DNA from: Trichuris trichiura | Taxonomy: Eukaryota; Nematoda; Enoplea; Trichinellida; Trichuridae | DNA length: 64,000 bases | Direction of reading: 5' to 3' | Assembly (NCBI GenBank): GCA_037903355.1 | Contig: JBAJFE010000026.1 | Location: forward strand, 4,092,001 to 4,156,000 | In this document: piece by piece, positions 23,854-33,981 of the stretch | Numbering within the stretch: position 1 is the first letter of the stretch | Layout of the letters: every line of letters begins with the position of its first letter | Notes under the pieces: model-generated | Databases searched by the model: none | What the model was told of the DNA's origin: nothing | Seen by the model: the letters and a program-made list of their open reading frames with translations, nothing else | Made by a program: the position numbers and the translations under genes

Positions 23854-25816
23854 ATAAACTGTTCTATTTCTTTGCTAACAAAGAACCAAAGAAAAATGGC
23901 AATAAAATAGTCAATGAAAGACGGAAGTAGTTTTAAAATGGATAAAGTGTTCATAACATAGTTTAAGATTCGCGTAAATGAAAGAGTACAGATACCTCGA
24001 GACATGGTGAAGGAACAAGCTGAGTTGTTCATAAAAAGTTAATCGCTACCCAGACATACGATGCCGACGAGACTGTCTTATTTTCGAAAAGTTCTCTTAG
24101 GAAACTTCTGACGACGAAGGATGCAGAACCATCGAGATATTACAGAACATAGAACAATCGTGTCATTATCTTACGTTTTCTTAACTCTGTAGGCATTTGT
24201 AAGTGCGACCGTCGGCAGAAGCTTACTTTGCAGGAACTTCAGAGGTACAGCACATTTTCCAATGATTTGCCGCACCAAAAGAAAGACGTAGCTGACAACG
24301 GCGATTACATTGAAATGGTTTGAAAAGTATTTTGTTCCGGAAGCTGGAGCCCAATATCATTCTACTGGCGTCTACCGTGACTAGCAGATTTTACTTATTT
24401 TAGGCAACTGCTCTGCTCTTTTCATCCGAACCCAGAGCTGCTGATAAATGGTAAGGTTTTCTTTATTTATCTCCTACTGAACTGCACATAGCTGATTTTA
24501 CCAACGGACAACTCTATTATACGATCTGTTAAGTGTAAGTATCGCGTCACATTTATGCTATGCGAACTGAATGCAGTTAATTCTAGATGACCAGTGCGAT
24601 AATTCCTGAAAGAAGTTGGTATGACAGATATGGTTTTGCATTGCCAATGTTTGAAATTCCATGGAAGCACGCAGCCAAAAAATGGATGTCATAAAACGTA
24701 GTCACCTTTAAAGTTTGATCAAGCACCTGGTAAAGGCAATTTAGATCCAGCATTTAGGAATGCAAGGCGTAAGGAAAGTGTAAATCAACTGCTTTCTTGC
24801 GCGGAGTACCTGATTGATCCTGTCGTTAAGAACGAGTGAAAGCACTGCAGAAGAACCAATAAGTGCAGATGAAGCTTTCGCCATTGTTCAAATTATAGCA
24901 GCTCTGACATAGCAAACATTACAGCAGATGAGAAAAAACAAGGTGGAGGTCAAAGAGGTGATAGAGATGGGAAAACGCAGCAGGGAAAGCTTCTGTTGAC
25001 AGATTAATCCAGCTCACAGAGGAATTGGTAAAAAGTCTACAGCAGTGATTCTCGAGGAGCCGCTGGGAGCCTGAAGGGGGCAACAACGTATAATTTTATG
25101 CAGCAGAGATGATAGTGACTCTCAACAACGATTCCATGTTTAAGTGCCGCAAGCGCTCTTTCCAAGCTACTGCATATTTTCCCTAAGATCTGCGACAGAA
25201 CTGTTAGCACTGCAGGATGTTACTTGGGTAGCACCTAATACCTTTGAACAAAATCGTCATTCTGTATAGTGGTTGCTCCATAATTACATCAGCAGAACAA
25301 CTATCATGAAGGTACATGCGACAGGACAGCTATCGTGAAGGTCCTGCCATGTGAAGGACGAATATAAAATAAAAGGCTAATGTTTGCGGATGCCTTACCC
25401 TCGAACCAAGTACCCGTTGCCAAAAACACCTTTGTCCTGCATTGCACCTTGTGGTATCTCTAAGTAAGCGCTGGGTTGTTCTACTCTGCGGTCAGTTTCA
25501 TAAGGCAACCCTGGAGATGCAAAGTCTTTGCTGATATGGGATTCCTTTCTCATAAAGGAAACATAAAGCAGTATCTTCATTCTTAACCTGAGTAACTAGT
25601 GCATGAGAGCTCATTGCCATGACTCACGCGAAGACAGGAATTGATACAGTTGAACCTCAACAATCCATCAGTTTCGCTTACTGAGGAATACTTTCCTTGG
25701 GCAACTAATGTCAAGATCAACGAACTTTTGACATGCTTAATGCGTTGAAGTTCTGCGCCATGAAAGTTTTACTCCTAGAATAGTTTTCTAGAGTTTTTGG
25801 ACGTGCAGCCCCCGTT
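23854..25816. other. Gene-free, repeat-derived stretch
   Basis: No supportable gene. Around 24890-25060 the text resembles decayed DNA-transposon coding sequence (a frame with DEAFAIVQ), but there are many stops. Nothing else recognisable. Confidence 0.35.
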
Positions 25817-26452
25817 TACGAACAAAATTCGTCCACTGCACACTGCGGTGACATTTGTTTCAAATAATGATATCGTCTACGTTCACGTTCACTTTCACTT
25901 TGACGACTAGTTAGCTCTGAATTGCTGCTTCCTCTTCGTCCCTTGCGTACCTTGGTTGTGTCTATCATTTTCACAAATGCAACTGTTTCTAAAGATCTCA
26001 TTATGTAATTGCAGGCGTACATCATACTACAGATGCAGCGCCGTAAACTACTCATAGTCAGCATATGCTGCCGTCATGAGCTATCAATCCTGGTGTCAAA
26101 TGACAAAGTGCAGAGAGCGGTTGTATAAGCCCACCATCTGCCAGTATCAAATTCTATCAGTTCAAATTGATAAACTTCTGACCTTCATTTTCTTATAAAA
26201 AGGAACAGTGATAATGTACTACTTCTTGTTTCACCTGTTCCTCAACAACATTTCACAAAAGGCTTGCGACAACACAATCAGAGCCTTACAAACAGTTGCA
26301 TTTGTGAGAATGATAGATAGTACCCAAAAATACGCAAGAAACGGATAAAAAACAGCAACTCAAAGCTAACCGGCCGTTAAAGTGACAGTGAACGTAGACG
26401 GCACTGTTATTGGAAACAAAAGTCATTGCAGCGTGCAGCAGTTGAATTCTGT
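25817..26452. repeat. Inverted-repeat element, family B
   Basis: The arm at 25817-26010 is the reverse complement, with mismatches, of about 26285-26452; the shared core includes tcgtctacgttcac and atcatt(t/c)tcacaaatgcaac. The spacer is about 270 bp and non-coding. A third, single arm lies at 21948-22150. This arrangement fits a MITE or foldback element. The following 26453-27329 holds only short unassigned frames. Confidence 0.65.
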
Positions 26453-27329
26453 TTGTAATATACAACCTGACATAGTGGTGCTTTATTTGCCCCAAACACA
26501 AATGTATTTACTCAACAAATGGACCAGGGCACAATAGCTGCCTTCGAAGCATACCATTTGCCGCCAGCTTTTGGCCAGGCTCTAAAAGAGACTGAGTCTG
26601 GCCGAATACTCTGTGAGTTTTGGAAAGGTTTTAATATTCCAAGTGCTATATGAAATGTCGGTGCTGCATGGAGAAAAGTTACACAGAGACGCATACAGAA
26701 GACCTGGAGAACATAAGTGAACCCACTCGATGATTTGAACAAAAATTCTGCAACTGACGAAAAAGTGAGCGACAAAACACTGAAACTTGGAAACGGAAAT
26801 GAAATTTAGCCTTCCATTAAAATGATACTCAATCAGGTCATCAACGTGGAAGCCGAACAGCTTACGAATTTAGAACTGATCAGGTTGATAAAAAAAAGAA
26901 AAGAAGTTCCAGCGGAAGTAACAAACAAGTTCATTGCGAGAAACTGACTGAGCCGTTTGCTATTATAAGCAGCGGCGTATAGATGTTAGAAGAAATGATC
27001 GACAACTGCAAGCGATTTCTGAAAGCTGATCGACAAATTCAAGATGCTCTCGCCTGATACGGAGAAATATACAAAGGATGAGTGTAAAAATAAAAATTGG
27101 TGCCTTTCTAGAGCAGCATACGCCTGGTACACCAACAAAATGCAGAAGTGCCTTCGAGCTATCAATGAGTCGAGTAAAGAAAAAAGTTCACGGGGTCGCC
27201 ACAACAGCTTTACTATCTTCTTGCAATATTAATTCAGCGCATCAAACGTTGTTGCGGATCAGTGAACTCTTGTAGCTGTATGCACATCAATGGTTGCCAT
27301 ATATAGGGTTTTATCCTATTAATTCCAAA

Positions 27330-27775
27330 ACAGAATTGTTTACTCCCATCATAAAGCAGGCTTGTGCAACATAATTTCCTTCAGCCGTAAGGTAATTCAA
27401 GATTTCAACCTTGTTAATATAGACTAACGGCATCTCTGAGGTTTAACGTGTTCTAATCCTTAGCATGGGTCCGTTATAATGTGTCGTATTTGTTTCGCCA
27501 TGGAGACGTGTCATCGTGGGCGTTCATCGAGCCTATGCGGAAGTCGACTGGATACCGTGCAGTTGAACTTCAAAGCGTAAATTTAAGCCTGCGCATATAC
27601 CAACGACGGCAATGAACCGGTGTGTGGTTAACGGAGAGTTACGGCGAAACTCCCATTGGAAAAATGCCGCGGTTCGGTTCGGTGTTAAATGCATTGATTA
27701 CGCGGTAAGACTCATGAGGGTTTTGATTTAGGATGAAAAGCTAGGAACAAAATAGCATCGGAAGTCGGCGACCAC
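27330..27775. repeat. Dispersed repeat family A, copy 2
   Basis: Colinear with 17690-18165 and 42750-43170 from aaaacagaattg through accaacgacggcaatgaacc, taacggagag and gcggttcggttc to aggaacaaaatagcatcgg. No frame survives. Confidence 0.65.
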
Positions 27776-27789
27776 CTGTATTAAAGACA

Positions 27790-28050
27790 TTCACGCCTCT
27801 CCCGTACCTTACCAGCTTTTTTTGCCTACAGAACCAGGACTGTTCCGAAAGGTTTGAGAAATTCCTTCTGTACACATGAAGGAGAGATAAAACCGTTTCT
27901 TTAACTGCAACACAAAATCTCCTATGAAGTCTTGTATCTTCAGAAACCTCTTGTTTCCACGTTCCAGGTCCCCTTCCTCTTTGCGCAGTCCTGTTACCCT
28001 TGAATCAAACAGTACTTTTCGAGGCCTACTCGACGTGGAACACATGTTGG
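27790..28050. repeat. Dispersed repeat, second copy near 58.8 kb
   Basis: Matches 58775-58940 at agaaccagga(c)tgttcc, at a run of diverged sequence of equal length, and at a tatgaagtctt-like block. On the minus strand one copy has an open 78-residue frame and the other a 66-residue frame without recognised homology. Possibly part of a retroelement; unresolved. The DNA from 28051 to 29221 holds nothing I can name. Confidence 0.45.
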
Positions 28051-29221
28051 GACAACATGCATTCTAGGTCAGGCTAAAGACCGAAACATAAAAAGTACAA
28101 CCGAAATAGTGAATAGTAGATGCAAGCCCCGTTAAGAAGTGAGAACGAATTAAAAAACGATCCCTGGAACACGAAAACACGTGATGACTGTTCCTTGGCT
28201 GAAGGATAAACAGGTCGCACAGAGAGAGCAAGTGATGCTACAATGCAGAAGCAAGAGGTTACTGTTGTTTTCAATTAGAGGGTACAACGGTGGTGAAGAA
28301 ATGCCTTGTATGCCTCATAGTCAGGATGCCCTGTTATCATCATCATCATCACAAGCTGTTCATGCTACCGTGACATTAGAAAATTAAGGTAATAACTGCG
28401 ATAGCCTACAATCTCCTGGCACCTAATTCTACTAATTTGTATTAATAAACGTCATTTTCGAAATGACTGTGAAGAACGTTCTTGTTCAGGGAAAGTGAGT
28501 TAATGTACTTCCATTTTTGGTCTGACTTTTCGTTTAATGCCTTTCATTCTTTCCCAATTAGTCTTGTAAAGCTGTATCAGAAATTCGAAAGATAGGGTAA
28601 ACGACCTGCTTCACTTGTGCTGGAAGTACCAATGCAGCGCGTAACGCAGAAGGAAACGTGCACATTTCCGCCGGAATGACGGTAGAGTTGCCATAAAGGA
28701 AAACACATATTATTCAGATCCTGTGAAGGATCCATAGCTATGGATGCCTAACGGTTGAATATAAATAGTTCAGATATAGCATAATGTTTTTTCAACGCAG
28801 TTTATTCATGAGTCAGCTGTTGGTTCTGTGTAAAGGAATCTGTCGTTTGGGAAGTGTTGACGACGGAATAAGAGCAGTTCCAAAACGTACGGTATACACT
28901 GTTTTTAGCTTACCCATTTGCTGGAAAAAATTCTAAAGTTTAATCAGAGACCACAAAACAGTTCACATCCGTGAACTGAAGATCAGTTATGAAAACTCTG
29001 AAGCCCGTTGCAAGACATCCCGTTATCCGAAAAGATTCTAATTTTTGGAAATTTGAGTGGATGAAATATAGCTAACTCAGATTGAATATATTTTTGCAAA
29101 GATTACAAGGTTTAGCTGATCCGTTATTCTGGATGGTCATAGTCAGAACTAGGGAGATCCTTCCAGCCAATTTGATATTGGCAAGATTTTGAAGACGGGG
29201 TGCTTCTTAACGGGGCAATGG

Positions 29222-29596
29222 ATTTTCATCACTACTTTATACGGTATGTTTTCTTGCCCGTTGATGGGTTCTGAAATTAAACCGAAGCAAATGCCCTGCC
29301 AACGGATGGATGAGCAATTATTAAGGAAAAATACAGAACAAATATTTAAACAGTTCAGAGCTTTCGGGACTAACCTTGTTCCGTCGTCAGCGATAATGGT
29401 GATGGTAATGGACCATTACCACCATCGCTGACGACGGGACAAGGTTAGTCCCGAAAGCTCCGAACTGTTTAAGTACTTGTTCTGTATTTTTCCTTAATAA
29501 TTGCTCATCCATCCGTTGGCAGGGCATTTGCTTCGGTTTAATTTCAGAACCCATCAACAGGCAAGAAAACATACCGTATAAAGTAGTGATGAAAAT
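29222..29596. repeat. Long near-perfect palindrome (foldback), arms about 185 bp
   Basis: The arms 29222-29411 and 29413-29596 are reverse complements at roughly 95% or better, with the centre at 29412 and no spacer. Near the centre on each arm, facing outward, is CTGACGACGGGAC, 7-nt loop, GTCCCGAAAGCT (right arm 29428-29459). The outer part includes the aataattgctcatcc block shared with 1083-1408 and with 30790-30840. Flanks on both sides carry ttggcaagatt (left about 29178, right about 29595), perhaps traces of the target. It is much younger than the other foldbacks. Confidence 0.9.
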
Positions 29597-30317
29597 TGGC
29601 AAGATTGCTTTGGAAACAGACGTAGTAAGATGCCTCCCCGCTATTCATTTTCACTTTACAAAAATTGATCCGTGGATTCGACGTCCTTGCAATAAGTACT
29701 AAACGCGCTGAGCGCACCTGAAATCCGTGTTCTCGAGAAGCAGAGAAAACACGCCACGGTGGGAACAAAGCCAGCATTTTTATGGAATACGAACAACAGA
29801 GAACCAAATATGGACACCGGAGGAGTTCTTAGTCTACTAGGGCCATAAACTACAAGGACAGTTTGCGGTAATGCTGAAAAAACTAGAAGTTGAGCAAAAA
29901 GCTCCAATTCAACTCCTTAAAGCTAGAACAGCAACGCGTCTAAGTGGCATGAGATGCAGGAACAGCAGACGCGAAAGAACCAGAGATCAAAACAAAGGTA
30001 TGTCTAGGATTTTTATACCTATCGTCAACAAAAAGGTCCAGAAACAAAGTAAACTTCAAGAACGAACAAGATGCAGCCAGTGTATTCATCTACTACAAGG
30101 AATTGCATGAACAGAAAAAGCATGCACGATAACAAACAGCAGACAAATTTTGAACTCCACATGATCAAGTAGATTACGCAGGGAATCACTGGGATGGGCG
30201 CTACCCATTAACTCATCAAAGATTGAATGGATAACTATCTCAGTTGTTTATCTTGGTAAGAGAAGAAAAGTTCCTTAGCTGATTACTCTTTTATCTGTGC
30301 CCATTTGTTTGCAGAAC

Positions 30318-30390
30318 TAATCCTGTTTCGTCATCAGCGTAAAATATTCTGCACTGATGACAGAATAGTGCCAGCTCCGAAAGAACCAGG
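30318..30390. repeat. Head-to-head pair of CTGATGA-type motifs
   Basis: The right motif reads CTGATGACAG at 30354-30363 and ends in CCGAAAG at 30377-30383. An inverted partner (tcatcag, 30331-30337) lies 16 nt upstream. The pairing resembles the centres of the larger foldbacks, but the arms are decayed. Confidence 0.45.
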
Positions 30391-30739
30391 TTATTTGTCT
30401 TTTTCTATTTATTAAATGGATTAAGGGAGGTTTGAAATAAGAATATGTTCGAAATGCATTTATAGTTCACAACGTTTAGAACGATTAATATTATATGTTC
30501 AGTCGATTATTATTCAATAGATTATTGATATTTACATAACCATAGACGTGTAGTGAAACGCAATTCCCGCTTATGCTAATCCTACGTGGACAGTGGCTAA
30601 ACCAGTTTCGTTGTATCCCGTTTTGCCGGACGTTACAGTTTCCGGAACATAATCCGACGTAGAGCGAGAGCTACCTGTGCTTTTAAACGAGGCTTTAAAA
30701 AAATAACGACTTAAAACTTTAAACAATACTCCCTTCACC

Positions 30740-30880
30740 TATAGACTGTTTCATCTGTCTCAACAGTCAATGTAAGGACTGTTTTTCCGTGCAGAGCTGT
30801 CCTATGTTTCTTCTAACAATTTGCTCATCCCTTCGCTGCTATGACATTTGTGTAGCTTAACAACTCTTATCAATGACAAC
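30740..30880 (+). repeat. Half copy of foldback family arm
   Basis: Contains gcagagctgtcc, ttcttctaacaatttgctcatccc and gacatttgtgtagct in the same order as the outer arms of 29222-29596 and 1083-1408. Only one arm is present. The DNA from 30881 to 31164 is unassigned. Confidence 0.5.
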
Positions 30881-31164
30881 GGGTAAAAGTCGTGATTGGA
30901 TAGTGCCGTAAAAGAATGCAGGGATCTTTTCCATTGACCGCCCGGAAGTTCCAGTTTCCTGACAAAGTGACAGATTACTCATCAGTTGAAATCATTTATC
31001 TTACTACGGTGTTAAGTAAACTCCTTGACTTGGTCATTAATCTTCTGGTGGGATAGTGCCGAGCTCGGCGGACGACCAACGTCGTGCTGGCGCTATTAGT
31101 TAATGTCAGAATATAGCACCGAAAATGGAGCTCCTTCTAACCGGTGTGTGAAAGAACATAATGG

Positions 31165-33375
31165 TTATATGAAGGTGCTACCCGCTAAGCTTTTATTTGG
31201 CGAAGCTTTCGAGAAACGCCGGTTCCCGTCTTCAATGCGTGAAAGAATGGCAGAGTGCATGCTGGCACATCACTAGTCAGACTAATTACTTTACAAGGCG
31301 GAATTCTTGGGTGGTTTTAAACGGGTTACAACATTTAAGAAAGGGCAATGGGTAGGGGAAAGGGGAGCATAACAGAAATCAGGAGAGCAATTTTAAAAAA
31401 AGGAAAAAAAGAAGCAGAAAGGAAGAAAACAATAAAGGGATTGCGGGAACGGGGGATTTCCAAAGAAAACGTCGAGCACCTTTATTGTCGCCGTGCAGGA
31501 GATACATATAAGAGGCAGCAGTTTGTAACCCTGATGACGCAGTCCAGGAGTCGCTTACTGCGATGCTACTGTCCCTGTTAATGTATGAACTGTATTATTC
31601 AAAGTGCTTCTTTTATCTTTCTGATCATTAAGTGTCCCTCTTTTCAGAGCACCTTCGCATGCAGTTGACCCATGCTCTGCGCTGCATGCTGTGGCATTGC
31701 TGACGTCTGAGTAGCCTGCTCCATCGCGTCTCGCAGGTCAAGTGATGGCGGCCGTCCACGTGATGTCTTGGAGTATTCTCCGTTCAGTCGGTTAACTGCA
31801 TTCCTATACTGCGTTGAGGGCCATTTGTGCTCCTGGCACCCATGCGCTAACGTATTGCACATTTCCCCAATATACGAGGCTGAAAATTCACATTTTATTT
31901 CGTAAACCACCCCAGGACATTGGTCCAGTGGTGCCTTTTCTTTGTCATTCCATAGGATGGAACGGAGGTTTGGGTTTCCGTAGAACCGTACCTCAACACC
32001 CAGTCTATTCCCAAGCCTTTTAATTTTTTCTCCCAGGCCTGCGTGATACGGGAGGATGAGTTATACCCCTGAAGCAGGTTTTTTCACCCTTGTTCTGCCC
32101 TCCAGTTTTCGCTGAATTACTAACTCGACAAGATGGGCAGGGTACCCATTTTCTGAAAATGTTTTCCGCAAATAATCAAGTTCTCGCTCCAAATATTCTT
32201 GATCGCAAATGGTCAATGCGCGATCCGACATACCATCCAATACTCCAGTCATAATGTGTCGCAGATGATGTGACGTGAACTCCACATATTTGTCAGAATG
32301 CGTTGGTTTTCGGTAAATTGTGGTTTCTGTACCCTCCAGTGAACGAATGATGATGTCCAGAAAAAAATTTTTTCCTTCCACCTCTTCTTCAATCGTAAAT
32401 GTTATCACGTTGGGAAATTCACAGTTCAGAGTTTCTAGAAAACTGTCTTCGTTCCCCATCTTAAGTACTGCAAAGACGTCGTCCACGTGTCGTTTAAAGT
32501 ACGTGGGCGCAATCTCAGTGTTGGTTTGAGAAAACACTCGGCGTTCTAAGTACTCCATGAACACCTCCGCTAGTACCAGATATAGTGGCCCCTCATCGGT
32601 GTCCCATTTTCTTGTTTATAAAATGATCTTTGAAAGTGAAAGATGTGTCGCCTCCAGGACGCAAAAGGAGCAAAGTTTTACACTGTGAAACGGGTTGAGT
32701 TTTGCACGTTGAGGTAGGGTTACCTCTGAACTTAGTAATTCTAGCAAAACCTGTAGGGCTTCCGGTATGGACAAGCTTGTGAATAAGTCTGTGACGTCAT
32801 AGCTGACCATGTTTGTAGAATCGAGGTTTATGCTTTCAACCTCCCCACAGAAAATCCTGCAGTTTTTAACCGTAGACTGCTGTCGTCCAACTAATAGCTG
32901 AATTAGTCGTTTCAAGTACAAGTCAAGTTCAAAAGAGATGCTGTTAATACATAAAACTACCGGTCGGAAAGAGATATCCACCTTGTGAATTTTGGACAAT
33001 CCATACATTTCTGGGTATTTGTAACGTAAGGAGTGCCCCCGTTTCTTGCTTAATCTGGTTAGTGTTTCATCTCCAGTTTCTCAGGCGAAATTCTGAAGCA
33101 GGCATTTTAAGGTTTTGTGTAAATTCTTGGTGGGGTCTCCTTGAGTAAGCTTATAAACCGTGTTGTTCAGAAGGAAGGACATCCTGTCTACGTAAAAGAA
33201 CTTCTAATGTTGTAACCCGTTTGAAACCACCCAAGAATTTCACCCTTTAAAGTAATTGGTCTGACTAGTGATGTGCCAGCATATGCTCTGCCGTTCTTTC
33301 TAGCGCTGAAGACAGGAAGCGGCGTTTTCTAAAAGCTTCATCAAATAAGCGTTTAACAGGTAGCACCACCGTATC
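31165..33375 (-). mobile_element. Penelope-like retroelement B, with inverted terminal repeats
   Basis: Minus-strand coding text from about 33195 to 31620 reads through several stops and frameshifts. It gives YKLTQGDPTKNLHK, YGLSKIHK, SFRPVVL, MVSYDVTDLFTS, then KRHVDDVFAVLK (catalytic YVDD-type box with H for Y), RKPTHSDKYVEF, LILPYHAGLGEKIKRLGNRL and CPGVVYEIKCEFSASYIGE. That order, a Penelope-type reverse transcriptase followed by a GIY-YIG endonuclease, is diagnostic. The start of the reverse transcriptase is missing. About 165-bp inverted repeats flank it (31168-31340 and 33205-33368), sharing gctggcacatcactagtcag and ttcttgggtggtt. Each carries a degenerate GAAGAC...AAAGCT motif. Stops make it inactive as it stands. 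A frame at 31348-31581 (+) inside it has no support. Confidence 0.9.
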
Positions 33376-33981
33376 ATCATTATGTCATGATATAACAATT
33401 GATGTCTTATCAATCAACTGGAAAACCGGAAATTCCAGGCCCCTAAACGAGTGCCGCATTTTAATTCAAAAAGAAGTGCGTACTCTAAAGAGCCATTTTG
33501 GACCACTGCAGTGTTTTACTTTCGTGGGATGTTATTGTCTTTCAGTTGCATTACAGAATGTTTTGCATCAGAATGCAATTACGGGACAACATTTTGATAA
33601 AGCGTTCACTACAAGAAAAGACTGCGCGCGTAAAGTTTCCTTTGGTATTCCTGCACAATTCAATGAAAGATTGAATTAACATAAATTGACTTACCACAAT
33701 CGCACTTCCGTGTGTTAGGATACCAAACCTATCCTCGCAGAAGGAAGCAGAAGTGAGTGAACGAAACTTGTCCTCCGCTTCAAGGGCTTACTCTAGGAAA
33801 GTACTTTTAAGCTGAATGGAAAAATCAAACGCAAAGATGTAAACCTTCGCTAAGAAGGTTCGTCGTAGACGGAGAAAAAATTAAAATCGCCGAATGGCTA
33901 AAATTTTCATTTGCAGCAATGACAGAAAAGAAATAACAAGTGACATTCATTCAGAGATCGGCAAACGAAGCGACACAACGA
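33376..33981. other. Intergenic gap downstream of innexin 2
   Basis: About 600 bp between the retroelement and the innexin 2 stop. Nothing recognised; the innexin 2 3' untranslated region should lie here. Confidence 0.5.

Noticed and set aside
28335..28352. Short (tca)n microsatellite.
   Set aside because: Only about five units; too short to be worth annotating.
31348..31581. Plus-strand lysine-rich frame inside the Penelope-like element.
   Set aside because: It overlaps the inverted repeat edge and is antisense to real reverse-transcriptase text; composition is low-complexity.
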